A program made the position numbers and the translations under genes. From contig NZ_CP108101.1 in the NCBI RefSeq assembly GCF_036195325.1, positions 3,038,001 through 3,102,000 on the forward strand: DNA of 64,000 bases. The letters are read 5' to 3'. Positions 25,543 through 36,301 of this stretch are shown here, in pieces. This stretch comes from Streptomyces sp. NBC_00234 (GTDB taxonomy: Bacteria; Actinomycetota; Actinomycetes; Streptomycetales; Streptomycetaceae). Under the pieces are notes generated by a model. The model was not told the DNA's origin. It worked only from the letters and a program-made list of their open reading frames with translations, and did not search any database. The first letter of the stretch is position 1; every line of letters begins with the position of its first letter.

Positions 25543-27945
25543 CTACTTGGTCGACGGACCAACCAGGACGGTCATCGTGGAGCCGCTGAGCGGCTCGCCG
25601 ACGATCGAGATCCGGGTGTTCGTGTCAGTGACCTTGACACTTCCGGTCGGGTTCTCCGCGTACCAGTAGGTGCCCTTGCGGTCGTCGAAGACCGGGACAC
25701 CGCGCGACGGCTTGATCTGCAGCGGCACGTCGGCCTTGTGCAGCGTGAAACCGTCGGTCCGCTGCCAGCTGAACGGAGCGTCGAACGGCTGGATCTTGTT
25801 GCGCAGCAGCGTGCCGTCCGCCCACTTCAGCGGCTTGGCGTGCGAGTCGATCGGGAGGATCAGACCCTGGCCGTGGTGCTGGGAGGTGTTGTTGTCCTTC
25901 TGGGACTGGTCCCAGAGCCACACCATCAGACCGTTCTGGTACGGGTAGTGCTCGACCCAGTCGGGACGGGTCGACGAGAAGCCGAAGTTGTACGGGCCGA
26001 CCTTGAGGGTCTTGTCGTACGAGACGTACTGGCGGTTCTCGGCGATGTAGAACTGCGGGTAGTCGTTGGTGAACGACTCACCGATGCGCGAGAAGCCCTT
26101 GACGGTCCAGCCGTTGTCGTCGCCCTCGGCGTTGTCCGTGAAGAGCGCGGCACCGTCGGCGGTCACCGTGATGGCGTCGGCGGTGAAGCCCTTGCCGCCC
26201 GCGCCGCCGTCCGTCTGGTAGCGGAAGCGGAGGTCGATCTTCTTGCCCGCGTAGGCGTTCAGGGAGTACGAGAGCTTCTTGTACGCGCCCGAGACGTCGG
26301 TCAGCGCCGGCTTGTCGCTGGCGTCGCGCGGGATCGCCTTGCCGTCGGCCGTGCCGTCCAGAGCGGTCCAGTTGGCACCGCCGTTCTCCGACACCTCGGT
26401 GTAGAGGTAGTCGTAGTCGGCCTCGATGTCGTACCAGCCCGAAAGGTCCAGCGACGCGGCGGACTTGCCGGTCAGGTCGACCGAGCGGGTCAGCGTGTTC
26501 GACAGGTCGTCGCCCATGTCGCTCCACCACTGCTTCGAGCCCTCGGCGGGCTTCGTGACAGAGGTGGTGACGGCCTTCTTCGGGAGCTCGACGACGAGCG
26601 CCTGCTTGTCCTTGGTGTTGTACTCGGACACGCCCAGCTTGTGCAGCGAGGTCTTGCCCGCCTTGGCCGTGGCGTAGTCGAGCCAGCCCAGCTGGAGCTT
26701 GTCCCAGGCGGTCATGTCGCCCGGCAGGTTGCCGATCTCACCGGTGCCGGTGCCGAGCCAGGAGCCCGCCGACATCAGGGACCAGAAGCCGACCGAGTTC
26801 TCGCCGCCGCCGGAGGTGTCGTACAGGTCCGGGAGACCGAGGTCGTGGGCGTACTCGTGGGCGAAGACACCCAGGCCGCCGTTCTCGGGCTGCGCGGTGT
26901 AGTCGCCGACCCAGATGCCCGTGTCGCCGATCTGCGCGCCACCGGCCTTGTTGTTGGCCGGGCCGGTCGCGCCGGCGTTGGTGCCGTACGCGTACCAGCG
27001 GTGGGCCCACAGCGCGTCGGTGCCCTGGGCACCGCCGCCCGCGGACTCGTCCTCGCCGGCGTGGACCAGCTGGAAGTGGTCGATGTAGCCGTCGGGCTCG
27101 TTGAAGTTGCCGTCGCCGTCGAAGTCGTAACGGTCCCACTGGTCGTACTGCGCCAGGTCCGTCTTGATCTCTTCGAGGGTGCGGCCCTTGGCCTTCTGGT
27201 CGGCGACCCAGGCGTTGACGCCGTCGCGGACCGTGTCCCAGACGTTGGCACAGTTGGTGCTGCCGCAGTAGTTGGAACCGTAACGGGCCTCGTTGTACGG
27301 GACCTTGACCCAGTCCGAGACCTCGCCGTCGACCGAGTAACGGCCGGAGGAGGTCTTCTCGTAGTAGGTCTTGAGCGAGTCGACGCCCTTGCCCTCGCCG
27401 AAGTACAGCTCCTGGAAGTGCTCCTGGTTGTAGTCGGCCTTCCAGGCGGTGCTGTTGTCCTTCGCCGGGTCGGGCTCGGCTATCTGGTTGTGCGCCGGGC
27501 CGGCCGTGCCGCCGTACTTCTTGACGGGCGGCTTGGGGCCGTCGCCGTCCGGGTCGAACATGGTGGTGTCGTCGACCTGGTCGCCGAACTCCACCAGGAT
27601 GGTGAAGATCTTGTCGGTCTTCTCGCGGCCGAGCTCGACGTACTTCTTGTCGTCGAGCTTGACGACCTTCGAACCGTCCCGGGTCGAGACCTTCTTGTCG
27701 CCCGAGATGACCTGCTCCAGGGCGGCCTGACGCTCTGCGTCCTGCTGCTTGCTGAAGGGGCCCTCCAGGTCGTGGTCCTGTCCCTTCGACGGTGCCGCCG
27801 GGTCACGGCGGTCGACGATGGAAGCACCGGAACCCGATGTCTGGTCATCTGCCTGCGCTGTGGCGAAAGCCGAAGCCGTCGCGGCGCTCGCGGCCAAGGC
27901 CACGGCAACCGCGGTGGCGCGGAGCGCACGTCTCTTAGTGGTCAC
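25543..27945 (-). CDS. Secreted M6 metalloprotease, immune inhibitor A type
   Basis: An 800-residue extracellular zinc protease. The Sec signal peptide spans residues 1-32 (core VAVALAASAATASAFATAQA, here described as one hydrophobic run). A propeptide-like region runs to about 110. The active site is FAHEYAHDLGLPDLYD, with zinc ligands H363 and H367, catalytic E364 and a downstream Asp. The C-terminal half has a MAM/beta-sandwich-like domain (SAASLDLSGWYDIEADYDYLYTEVS, core GWYDIEADYDYLY) typical of InhA. The start is GTG 27945. Bacillus homologues cleave host defence proteins; here general extracellular proteolysis is likelier. Confidence 0.92.
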   Translation of the reverse strand: MTTKRRALRATAVAVALAASAATASAFATAQADDQTSGSGASIVDRRDPAAPSKGQDHDLEGPFSKQQDAERQAALEQVISGDKKVSTRDGSKVVKLDDKKYVELGREKTDKIFTILVEFGDQVDDTTMFDPDGDGPKPPVKKYGGTAGPAHNQIAEPDPAKDNSTAWKADYNQEHFQELYFGEGKGVDSLKTYYEKTSSGRYSVDGEVSDWVKVPYNEARYGSNYCGSTNCANVWDTVRDGVNAWVADQKAKGRTLEEIKTDLAQYDQWDRYDFDGDGNFNEPDGYIDHFQLVHAGEDESAGGGAQGTDALWAHRWYAYGTNAGATGPANNKAGGAQIGDTGIWVGDYTAQPENGGLGVFAHEYAHDLGLPDLYDTSGGGENSVGFWSLMSAGSWLGTGTGEIGNLPGDMTAWDKLQLGWLDYATAKAGKTSLHKLGVSEYNTKDKQALVVELPKKAVTTSVTKPAEGSKQWWSDMGDDLSNTLTRSVDLTGKSAASLDLSGWYDIEADYDYLYTEVSENGGANWTALDGTADGKAIPRDASDKPALTDVSGAYKKLSYSLNAYAGKKIDLRFRYQTDGGAGGKGFTADAITVTADGAALFTDNAEGDDNGWTVKGFSRIGESFTNDYPQFYIAENRQYVSYDKTLKVGPYNFGFSSTRPDWVEHYPYQNGLMVWLWDQSQKDNNTSQHHGQGLILPIDSHAKPLKWADGTLLRNKIQPFDAPFSWQRTDGFTLHKADVPLQIKPSRGVPVFDDRKGTYWYAENPTGSVKVTDTNTRISIVGEPLSGSTMTVLVGPSTK

Positions 27946-28315
27946 TTGATGCAGTCCTCCCCAGCGCCCGCGTCCGCGGCCAGGGGGTTACTGAAGGGCC
28001 GCGCGCGTAAACGCGTCACAAGTGACGACATTCGATCGGAGTTACGGAAGAAAAGACAGACCTTGACTTGAACAGACCAAGTGCACTATGCAGGAGTCTC
28101 ATTCCGGTATCCGGACATTCACGAGATGGCAACGGGCGCGTCGGAAGAGTGTGTTGACGGGGAACGTGACCCAGTGCGCCCCCCGTGCATCGGCACCGTG
28201 GGTTAGGTCACGCTTACCACCCGTTCCGCTCGGGCATCCACCGTCATAGAGTCGCTTGACAGTGCGACCGTGTTGAGAGACTGCCCCAACCGACGTCCCG
28301 AGGACGGAAATCGCC
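27946..28315. other. Divergent intergenic region, protease / small membrane protein
   Basis: 370 bp without a gene. Its G+C is lower near 28020-28110. It contains the direct repeat GGTCTGT (minus strand) twice, about 16 bp apart, near 28056-28076, and a TTGACT...TATGCA pair with 18-bp spacing on the plus strand near 28062-28092. A TTGACA hexamer lies at 28256-28261 before the plus-strand gene. These are candidate promoter or regulator sites only. Confidence 0.4.
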
Positions 28316-28609
28316 ATGCCGCATCCGACTGCCGCACAGCTCTCCTACGGTTCGGTCACCGTCGTCTTCTCGACCCTCGCCATGCTGCTCCTCTCCCGTA
28401 CGGAATCCGTCGTCGGCGTGGCGGTGATCGGCACGGCGGCCCTCGCGCTCGGCCTGCTGGTGGCCGTGACCGTGCCGCTGCCCAAGCGCACCGGGCCGGC
28501 GGAGCCGTCGGCCGCCGTCCGTACGCACCAGGCGCTGGACGGCATCTCCGCGAAGGTTCCCGCGGCACGCCGCGCCGAGCGCGTCGAGGAGCACTCGCTG
28601 CGCAGGTGA
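28316..28609 (+). CDS. Small membrane protein of unknown function
   Basis: A 97-residue protein with two predicted membrane helices (about residues 10-26, GSVTVVFSTLAMLLLSR, and 33-54, VAVIGTAALALGLLVAVTV) and a basic C-terminal tail (RRAERVEEHSLRR) in the cytoplasm. The short hairpin topology and conserved position suggest a real gene. No function known. It is convergent with the RDD gene, 7 bp between stops. Confidence 0.72.
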   Translation: MPHPTAAQLSYGSVTVVFSTLAMLLLSRTESVVGVAVIGTAALALGLLVAVTVPLPKRTGPAEPSAAVRTHQALDGISAKVPAARRAERVEEHSLRR

Positions 28610-28616
28610 CCCCGCG

Positions 28617-29285
28617 CTACGGGACGGCGACCACGACCGTCTTGGACGCCTTGTCCTGGAGGGCCTGCCGGTAGGGCTTGTCCGTGAACATCAGCACGAT
28701 GTTGATCAGCCACCACAGGCACGGGCAGCACAGCAGCGCCGGCACCCACAGCACGACCGCGCGCATCAGCGCGGCGCTGGTGTCCGGTACGCGGCCGTCG
28801 TTGAGCATCGCGACGCGCAGCTTCAGCAGCCGCTTCCCGAGCGTCCGGCCGTCCTTCTGGGTGAGATAGGTGTCGTACGCGACGTAGGCCACGAGGCCGA
28901 TCAGTGACCAGAGCAGCTGGTGCCCGCTGTACGAGTTGCTGAGGGCGGAGGAGAAGTCCTCGTCGCCGTTGTCGTTCGTGACGTCGACCGCGCCCCCGAA
29001 GGGCAGCGAGATCAGATACAGCGGGATCGAGATGATGAGGAAGTCGATCAGCCGCGCCAGAATCCGCTTGCCCGGTTCGGCGAGCGGCGGCATACCTGCC
29101 AACGGGTCCACCCCGCCGTACTGACCGCCGTACTGGCCCGGATCGTACGGCGGCGGCGGAGGCGGCGGGGGCGGTTCGCTGCCGTAGGGAGAACCCCCGG
29201 ACGGCGGCGTCGGCTCCTGCGGCTTCTTGAGGAACGGATCGTCGTCCTCGGGCGGCTGGCCGGGCGTCGGCTGGTCGTTACTCAT
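28617..29285 (-). CDS. RDD-family membrane protein
   Basis: A 222-residue protein. The first ~70 residues are a Pro/Gly/Tyr-rich disordered tail including a nine-proline run. An RDD domain follows: KRILARLIDFLIISIPLYL (the R-D motif), KRLLKLRVAMLNDG after the second helix pair, and a C-terminal WLINIVLMFTDKPYRQ. RDD proteins have three or four helices; some act as Na+/H+ antiporters, most are uncharacterised. A second RDD gene lies 90 bp upstream in the same direction. Confidence 0.88.
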   Translation of the reverse strand: MSNDQPTPGQPPEDDDPFLKKPQEPTPPSGGSPYGSEPPPPPPPPPYDPGQYGGQYGGVDPLAGMPPLAEPGKRILARLIDFLIISIPLYLISLPFGGAVDVTNDNGDEDFSSALSNSYSGHQLLWSLIGLVAYVAYDTYLTQKDGRTLGKRLLKLRVAMLNDGRVPDTSAALMRAVVLWVPALLCCPCLWWLINIVLMFTDKPYRQALQDKASKTVVVAVP

Positions 29286-29374
29286 GGGGGCAGTGCACCC
29301 CGGCCCACCCCCGCCCGCAACGGCTCAGGTGCGTTCGGGGGAAGGGGCCGTTCCGCCGGGCGGGCGACGGGCCG

Positions 29375-30970
29375 TCAGCCGGCGACGAAGGTGCGGGCCG
29401 CCTTGTCGTGCCAGCACTGGCGCCACGGACGGTCGATCAGACACCACAGCACATTGAGCACCCCGACGACGAGGATGCCGAGGACTCCGTAGACGAGCCA
29501 GCGGCGCAGCGCGGCTCCCACGGTGGGCGGGCCGTGGGACTCGATGTCGCGCACCTCCAGCCCGCAGAGCTTCTTGCCCAGCGTGCGTCCCCACTTGGCG
29601 GTGGGCAGCGCCTCCAGGAGGAAGCCGAGGACGAGGAAGGCGCCGAGGACTCCCCCGAACAGGCCCGCCGTCGTGGAGTCCACGAGCCAGACGGTGACGG
29701 TCTCGCCGGACTGCTTGGCCGCTTCGATCTTCTCGTCGATGTGGTCCAGGGCCTGGGTGACGAGCGGGAATCCGACCGCGCCGACGACGGCGCCGAGCAC
29801 GACCGTGTCGAGGAGCCGGGCGGCGAGCCGCTTGCCGAGCCCGGCGGGCCTGGCCGACGTCTGGGCGCGGGCGAGCTGCTGGAAGTGGTCGTCGACGGGC
29901 GGCTTCCAGGGCACGACGGGCTGGTCGGACCTGCCTCCCTGCAGTCCCTGGCCGGCCGGTTGCGGGCTCTGCTGCTGCCCTTGGGGCTGCTGCGGCTGGA
30001 GTTGCTGCGGCGCCGGGGCGGTCCGCTCGGGCTGGGCGAGCTGGTGGACCTGCTGGGCCCAGGAGGCCGAGCCGCCGCCGGGGCCGGGGGTGAGGGGTGT
30101 CTGGAGTGCCGGGGGTACGGGGGCGGGGGCGGGTGCTGCGGGGGCCTGGTTCCGCGCCTGCGGGGTCTGCGGGGGCTGCGCCGTCCCGGACGGCCCCTGC
30201 CGCTGTGCGGGGGCGGGTGCGGCGGTCTGCGGGGTGGCGCCGGGGCCCACCGCACGGATCGTCATCGTCCCGTCTGCGGGCGCGGGTCCGGTGTCCCGGG
30301 ACCGGTTGGGCCCGGCGCCCTGGCTGCCCGTGGCGCGGATCGTGACGGTCCCGTCGGCCGGCGGGCGTGGCGCGTCGGCGGGGCGGTCGGACCGGATCCC
30401 CATCGTGCCGTCGGGGACAGGGGCGCCGCCGTCCCGCATACCGGGCAGCGCGCCGCCGGTCGGGTCCTGCGGCGCGGGCCGGCGCGGGTCGACGGGGGCC
30501 CGGTCGGCAGGCGTACGGGGACCGGGTGTGCGGTCCACCGGGGCGCGGTCGGCCGGGTTCTGCGCGTCGGGGGCAGGCTGGGCCTGCTGGCCGCCCCAGG
30601 AGACGCGGCGGTCGCGGTCGCCGCCGAAGCCGGTCTGGCGGGAGGTGTCGGCCTGCCAGGCGGGGGCGGGTTCGGTGCGGCCTCCGGCGGCCGGCTGCGC
30701 GCCGCTGCCGTGGACCTCGTCGACGTCGTCGACCTCGTCGAAGAAAACCGGTCCGGTCTCCTCCACCGAGGCCGCCCGCTGTGCCGGTGCGGAGGCATCT
30801 TCGGCGGGAGGCGGGGCCGGGGCCGTCTCGCCCTGCTGGGGCGCCGGCCGACTCGTACCGGGAACCCACGAAACACCGTTCCAGTACCGGACGTACCCGG
30901 GAATGGAGGGGTCGGGGTAGTACCCCTCGCGGGGGCTGTCGTCACCGGGTGCCGGGGTTGGCGCGCTCAT
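29375..30970 (-). CDS. RDD-family protein with long disordered N-terminal region
   Basis: A 531-residue protein. Residues ~1-45 contain GYYPDPSIPGYVRYWNGVSWVPGT, a DUF2510-like WW-type element (core RYWNGVSW). About 330 residues of Pro/Ala/Gln/Gly-rich low complexity follow, then a C-terminal RDD domain (GLGKRLAARLLDTVVLGAV and TLGKKLCGLEVRDIE). The low-complexity part includes three repeats of a DGT-x-TIRA phrase. ATG 30970 is chosen because the longer frame starts at a TTG without a ribosome site. Function unknown; possibly a membrane scaffold. Confidence 0.85.
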   Translation of the reverse strand: MSAPTPAPGDDSPREGYYPDPSIPGYVRYWNGVSWVPGTSRPAPQQGETAPAPPPAEDASAPAQRAASVEETGPVFFDEVDDVDEVHGSGAQPAAGGRTEPAPAWQADTSRQTGFGGDRDRRVSWGGQQAQPAPDAQNPADRAPVDRTPGPRTPADRAPVDPRRPAPQDPTGGALPGMRDGGAPVPDGTMGIRSDRPADAPRPPADGTVTIRATGSQGAGPNRSRDTGPAPADGTMTIRAVGPGATPQTAAPAPAQRQGPSGTAQPPQTPQARNQAPAAPAPAPVPPALQTPLTPGPGGGSASWAQQVHQLAQPERTAPAPQQLQPQQPQGQQQSPQPAGQGLQGGRSDQPVVPWKPPVDDHFQQLARAQTSARPAGLGKRLAARLLDTVVLGAVVGAVGFPLVTQALDHIDEKIEAAKQSGETVTVWLVDSTTAGLFGGVLGAFLVLGFLLEALPTAKWGRTLGKKLCGLEVRDIESHGPPTVGAALRRWLVYGVLGILVVGVLNVLWCLIDRPWRQCWHDKAARTFVAG

Positions 30971-31194
30971 CACCGTGGTCCCGTATCTCTTCGAGGTCTC
31001 AGACCGTCCGTACAAGGGTCCACATCTATCAGACGGCCACCCGCCCCCGGGCCGGTCCCGTCGTTTGGACCTTCTTCCGGGAACAACTGAAGTTTTTTTG
31101 AGAAGTCGCGTAATAGGTGGCAGGGAGGGCGCTCTCTCCTTGTGCGGGCCGGTCGTGGGACCGGCCTCCGAGCACCGGAAGGTCGTGCACTCTC

Positions 31195-31677
31195 ATGCTG
31201 AACGTCGTGGAACGCGAGCTGGAACTGAAGCTTGTCCTGTCCCCCGAGCGCTCCATCCCCGTCCCCGCCCGGCTGAGCTACCGCACAGCCGACCCGTACG
31301 CCGTGCACATCACGTTCCACATCGGCTCCGAGGCGCCCGTGCACTGGACGTTCGCGCGGGAGCTCCTGGTGGAGGGTGTGTTCCGGCCGTGCGGGCACGG
31401 GGACGTACGGATCTGGCCGACGAAGATCGACGAACGCAACGTCATCTGTGTCGCCCTGACCTCGCCGGACGGCAACGCCCTGCTGGAGGTGCCGTCCGCC
31501 GCCGTGGCCGCCTGGGTGGAGCGGACGCTGCGGGTCGTGCCGCCCGGGACCGAGACCGAGCGGCTGGGCCTCGACGAGGCGCTCGCCGAGCTGCTCGCCC
31601 CGCTGCCGGCCGACGACCTGTGGCTGAGTGACCCGTGGCCCTCGGACGAGTCCCCTTCCCAGGACGGTGAGGCGTGA
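31195..31677 (+). CDS. ssgG: SsgA-like sporulation protein (SALP), probably SsgG
   Basis: A 160-residue protein of the SsgA/SsgB family found only in sporulating actinomycetes, which places septa and peptidoglycan breaks during sporulation. The core is FHIGSEAPVHWTFARELLVEGVFRPCGHGDVRIWP (key phrases VHWTFARELL and GDVRIWP). The C-terminal ~35 residues are acidic. The assignment as SsgG rests on its place between RDD genes and hppD, which I recall for S. coelicolor, and is less certain than the family call. GGAAGG lies a little far upstream of the ATG. Confidence 0.82.
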   Translation: MLNVVERELELKLVLSPERSIPVPARLSYRTADPYAVHITFHIGSEAPVHWTFARELLVEGVFRPCGHGDVRIWPTKIDERNVICVALTSPDGNALLEVPSAAVAAWVERTLRVVPPGTETERLGLDEALAELLAPLPADDLWLSDPWPSDESPSQDGEA

Positions 31678-31688
31678 CGGTACGGGGG

Positions 31689-33056
31689 TCAGAAGAGCTT
31701 GCCCGGGTTGAGGAGTCCCAGCGGGTCGAAGGCGGCCTTGATGCCGCGCTGCACCTCGATGCCCACCTCACCCAGTTCGCGGGCGAGCCATTCCTTCTTC
31801 AGTACGCCGATGCCGTGCTCGCCGGTGATGGTGCCGCCGAGTTCGAGGCCGAGGGCCATGATCTCGTCGAAGGACTCGCGGGCCCGGCGGGATTCGTCGG
31901 CGTCCGTGTGGTCGAAGCAGACGACGGGGTGGGTGTTGCCGTCACCGGCGTGGGCGCAGACGCCGATGGTGAGACCGAACTTCTCGGCGATGGCGGCGGT
32001 GCCGTCGAGCATCGCGCCGAGCTGCGAGCGCGGTACGCAGACGTCGTCGATCATCGTGGCGGACTTGATGGTCTCCAGGGCGGTGAGCGACATCCGGCGG
32101 GCCTGGAGGAGCATCTCCGACTCGGCCGCGTCATCGGCGGGGACCACCTCGGTGGCTCCGGCGGCGGTGCACAGTTCGCCCACGGCGGCCAGGTCGGCGG
32201 CCGGGTCGGGGGTGTCGAAGGCGCAGAGCAGCAGCGCCTCGGTGGTCTCGGGGAGGCCCATGCCGGTCATCGCGTTCACGGCGTGGACCGTCGTACGGTC
32301 CATCAGTTCGAGGAGTGACGGGGTGTGGCCGCGCTCCATGATCCGGCAGACCGCGTCGCAGGCGGCTGCCGCGGAGTCGAACTCCGCGGCCAGGACGAGC
32401 TGCTGCGGCGGCTGCGGCTTCAGCGCGAGGACGGCCTTGACGACGATCCCGAGGCTGCCCTCGGAGCCGACGAAGAGCCGGGTGAGGTCGTATCCGGCGA
32501 CGCCCTTGGCGGTGCGGCGGCCCGTGGTGAGCAGGCGTCCGTCGGCGAGGACGACGTCCAGGCCGAGCACGTACTCGGCGGTGACCCCGTACTTCACACA
32601 GCACAGCCCGCCGGAGGCGGTGCCGATGTTCCCCCCGATGGTGCACGTCTCCCAGCTGGAGGGGTCCGGCGGGTAGTACAGACCGTGCTCGTTCACGGCG
32701 CGCGACAGGACGGCGTTGACGACGCCCGGCTCGACGACGGCGATCCGGTCGACCGGGCTGATCTCCAGGATCCGGTCCATCTTCACCAGGGACAGCACGA
32801 TGCAGTCGTCGGAGGCGTTGGCCGCCCCCGAGAGGCCGGTACGCGCGCCCTGCGGGACGACCGGGACGCGCAGCGCCGTCGCCGTACGCATGACGTGCTG
32901 GACCTGCTCGACCGTCCGGGGCAGCACGACGACGGCGGGCGTGCCCGCTTCGCAGAAGCTCGCCATGTCGTGGGCGTACGAAGCGGTGACGTCGGGGTCG
33001 GTGATCAGTGCCTCGTCGGGCAGACCTGCGCGCAGCTGTTCGAGAAGATCCTTCAT
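31689..33056 (-). CDS. FAD-linked oxidase, glycolate/D-lactate oxidase (GlcD) type
   Basis: A 455-residue flavoenzyme with a PCMH-type FAD domain: VVPQGARTGLSGAAN near residue 75 and GGNIGTASGGLCCVKYG near 145. A C-terminal domain carries CAHAGDGNTHPVV and GTITGEHGIGVLKK. Enzymes of this type oxidise D-2-hydroxyacids such as glycolate, D-lactate or 2-hydroxyglutarate. No GlcE/GlcF partner is nearby, so electron transfer is direct or to an unlinked acceptor. Start at ATG 33056. It is convergent with ssgG, 11 bp apart. Confidence 0.9.
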   Translation of the reverse strand: MKDLLEQLRAGLPDEALITDPDVTASYAHDMASFCEAGTPAVVVLPRTVEQVQHVMRTATALRVPVVPQGARTGLSGAANASDDCIVLSLVKMDRILEISPVDRIAVVEPGVVNAVLSRAVNEHGLYYPPDPSSWETCTIGGNIGTASGGLCCVKYGVTAEYVLGLDVVLADGRLLTTGRRTAKGVAGYDLTRLFVGSEGSLGIVVKAVLALKPQPPQQLVLAAEFDSAAAACDAVCRIMERGHTPSLLELMDRTTVHAVNAMTGMGLPETTEALLLCAFDTPDPAADLAAVGELCTAAGATEVVPADDAAESEMLLQARRMSLTALETIKSATMIDDVCVPRSQLGAMLDGTAAIAEKFGLTIGVCAHAGDGNTHPVVCFDHTDADESRRARESFDEIMALGLELGGTITGEHGIGVLKKEWLARELGEVGIEVQRGIKAAFDPLGLLNPGKLF

Positions 33057-33153
33057 GATCCAAGACTGACACCCGGGGCCAATGGTGTGAACCCGTCTGC
33101 GGCAGCCTTCGCAAGGCGCGGTGTGCTCTTCGTACTGACGCAGAGTGATCGGT

Positions 33154-34836
33154 ATGGATGTCATGCCGCAGCAGGATCCGGAATCCCGTCAGCCGCCCGA
33201 GACCTATGGCTCCCCGGCGGGCGCGACCGCGCTCTCGCCGGAAGGTGCGACAGCCGTCGTACCACCTCCCCCCACGCTGCGCACGACCCTGCGCCGAGCC
33301 GCCTTCGGGGCGGTGGCTGCTGCCGTGCTCGTGGCGGGTGCGGTGGTGGCCGTGCCGGAGAACCGGAGGGATGGCGGGCCCCGCGTCCCCGGTCCGGTCG
33401 AGCGGGCGCAGGCGGCGACGGCCGCGGGCTCCCCCGCCGCGCTCCCGGACCTGACGGCCCTGATCGGCGACCGGCAGAAGTGGGTGGCCAGGCATCCGAA
33501 GGACGCCCCGTCGTGGGCGGTGCTCGGTTCGGCGTACGTGGAGTGGGGGCTGCGTGCTGCGGACGCGGCGTACTACACCCGGGCGGAACAGGCACTCCGG
33601 CGCTCGCTGGACGCGCAGCCCGGCGAGCGCGGCAACGGGGAGGCGTGGGTGGGCATGGCGGCGCTCGCCAACGCACGCCACGACTACCTCGCGGCGCGGA
33701 AGTGGGGCGAGGCGGTGCAGGCGCGGCAGCCCAGGACGTGGCGGACGTACGCGGTCCTGATCGACGCGTACAACGGTCTGGGCGACTACAAGGCGGCCGG
33801 CGAGGCGACGGAGAAGTTCGCCGAACTCCGCAAGGGGGTGCCCGCCCTCGCGCGGACGGCCCAGATGTACCGCGACCGGGGCTGGCGCGAGGACGCGCTC
33901 GCCACCGCCCAGGAGGCGGCGGACCGGGCGACGTCCCCGGCCGAGAAGGCGGACGCCCTGTACCGGCTGGGCGAGCTGGCCTGGGAGCGCGGTGAGCCCG
34001 AGGAGGCCGTGGCCCAGTACGGCGCGGCCCTGCGCACCGACGGCGGCCACCACCCCGCACGTGCGGGCCGGGCCCGCGCCCTGGTCGCCCTGGACCGCAC
34101 GGACGAGGCGCTGTCGGACTACCAGACGGCGGTGGCGAAGCACCCCCGCCCGGAGTACGTCCTCGAACTGGGAGAGCTGTACGAGTCGTTGGGCTTCGAC
34201 GGCGACGCCCTCAGCCAGTACACGAAGCTGCGCGGGATGCTGACGCGGGCGAAGAGCGCCGGGGTGAACGAGACCCTGGTCCTGGCCCGTCTGGAGGCGG
34301 ACCACGGCGACCCGGCCACGGCGGTGCGGCTGCTGCGAACGGAATGGTCGCGTCAGCACCGCAGCGCCGCGGTGGCCGACGCGCTGGGCTGGGCGCTGCA
34401 CCGCTCGGGGGACTCGGCGCAGGGTCTGGAGTACGCCCGCAAGGCCGTGGAGACGGGCGTACGGAACGCCTCGTACGCGTACCACCTGGGCGTGATCGAA
34501 CGGGAGCTGGCCCAGTACGGCGCGGCCCGCCGCCACCTGGAGGAGGCCCTGCGCACCAACCCGGCCTTCTCCCCCCTGGCCGCCCCCCTGGCCGAGGACG
34601 CCCTGAACACCCTCGGCGAACCGGCGGACGGCGGCCCGAAGGACATGCAGCCGGCCGCACCCCCGACGAGCACCCCGGAACCGGCCCCGGAGCCGACTAG
34701 GTCGGCCTCGACGCCCCCGAAGAAGTCCCCGAGCCCCTCGACGAAGCAGACACCGTCGCCCTCCGCGACCGCCACCAAGACCCCTGCCGCACCGGCACGA
34801 ACGGCCCCGTCGGCCCGCCCGTCCGGGAACGGGTGA
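33154..34836 (+). CDS. Membrane-anchored TPR protein
   Basis: A 560-residue protein with a cytoplasmic Pro/Ala-rich leader, one membrane helix at about 45-65 (AAFGAVAAAVLVAGAVVAVP), then an extracellular region of tetratricopeptide-like repeats. Examples are AWVGMAALANARHDYLAARKWGEA (core ALANARHDYLAARKWG), AYNGLGDYKAAGEATEKF, LYRLGELAWERGEPEEAVAQY and LGVIERELAQYGAARRHLEEAL. The last ~75 residues are Pro/Ser/Thr-rich. Probably a scaffold; no partner known. The start could be GTG 33145, ATG 33154 or ATG 33163. Confidence 0.82.
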   Translation: MDVMPQQDPESRQPPETYGSPAGATALSPEGATAVVPPPPTLRTTLRRAAFGAVAAAVLVAGAVVAVPENRRDGGPRVPGPVERAQAATAAGSPAALPDLTALIGDRQKWVARHPKDAPSWAVLGSAYVEWGLRAADAAYYTRAEQALRRSLDAQPGERGNGEAWVGMAALANARHDYLAARKWGEAVQARQPRTWRTYAVLIDAYNGLGDYKAAGEATEKFAELRKGVPALARTAQMYRDRGWREDALATAQEAADRATSPAEKADALYRLGELAWERGEPEEAVAQYGAALRTDGGHHPARAGRARALVALDRTDEALSDYQTAVAKHPRPEYVLELGELYESLGFDGDALSQYTKLRGMLTRAKSAGVNETLVLARLEADHGDPATAVRLLRTEWSRQHRSAAVADALGWALHRSGDSAQGLEYARKAVETGVRNASYAYHLGVIERELAQYGAARRHLEEALRTNPAFSPLAAPLAEDALNTLGEPADGGPKDMQPAAPPTSTPEPAPEPTRSASTPPKKSPSPSTKQTPSPSATATKTPAAPARTAPSARPSGNG

Positions 34837-34851
34837 GGTCATGAACGGCCG

Positions 34852-34893
34852 GATGCCCGGCGCCGCCGCAGGTCAGCGGTGGCGCCGGGCATC
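34852..34893. terminator. Terminator 1 between TPR gene and hppD
   Basis: GATGCCCGGCGCC (34852-34864) with GGCGCCGGGCATC (34881-34893): 13-bp perfect stem. Confidence 0.8.
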
Positions 34894-34937
34894 GGCGCGC
34901 GGAGATCCGGCGGTTCGCCTCTCCTGCGCGCCGGGCG

Positions 34938-34966
34938 GGAACGGGCTCCGGGAAGGGGCCCGTTCC
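34938..34966. terminator. Terminator 2 between TPR gene and hppD
   Basis: GGAACGGGC (34938-34946) with GCCCGTTCC (34958-34966), closer to the hppD end. Two hairpins in series serve the convergent genes. Confidence 0.7.
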
Positions 34967-35016
34967 GGTGTCTCGGCCGGGGAAGGAGGGCCGGGACGGG
35001 GTGGTGGCCGGTGGGG

Positions 35017-36227
<1,211 letters not shown>

Positions 36228-36301
36228 AGTGGGTATCCCCATGAGGGCCGCTTTCTGTACATGATGACCATCACATCACTGACCCTCCGGAGGCGGACCC
36301 C

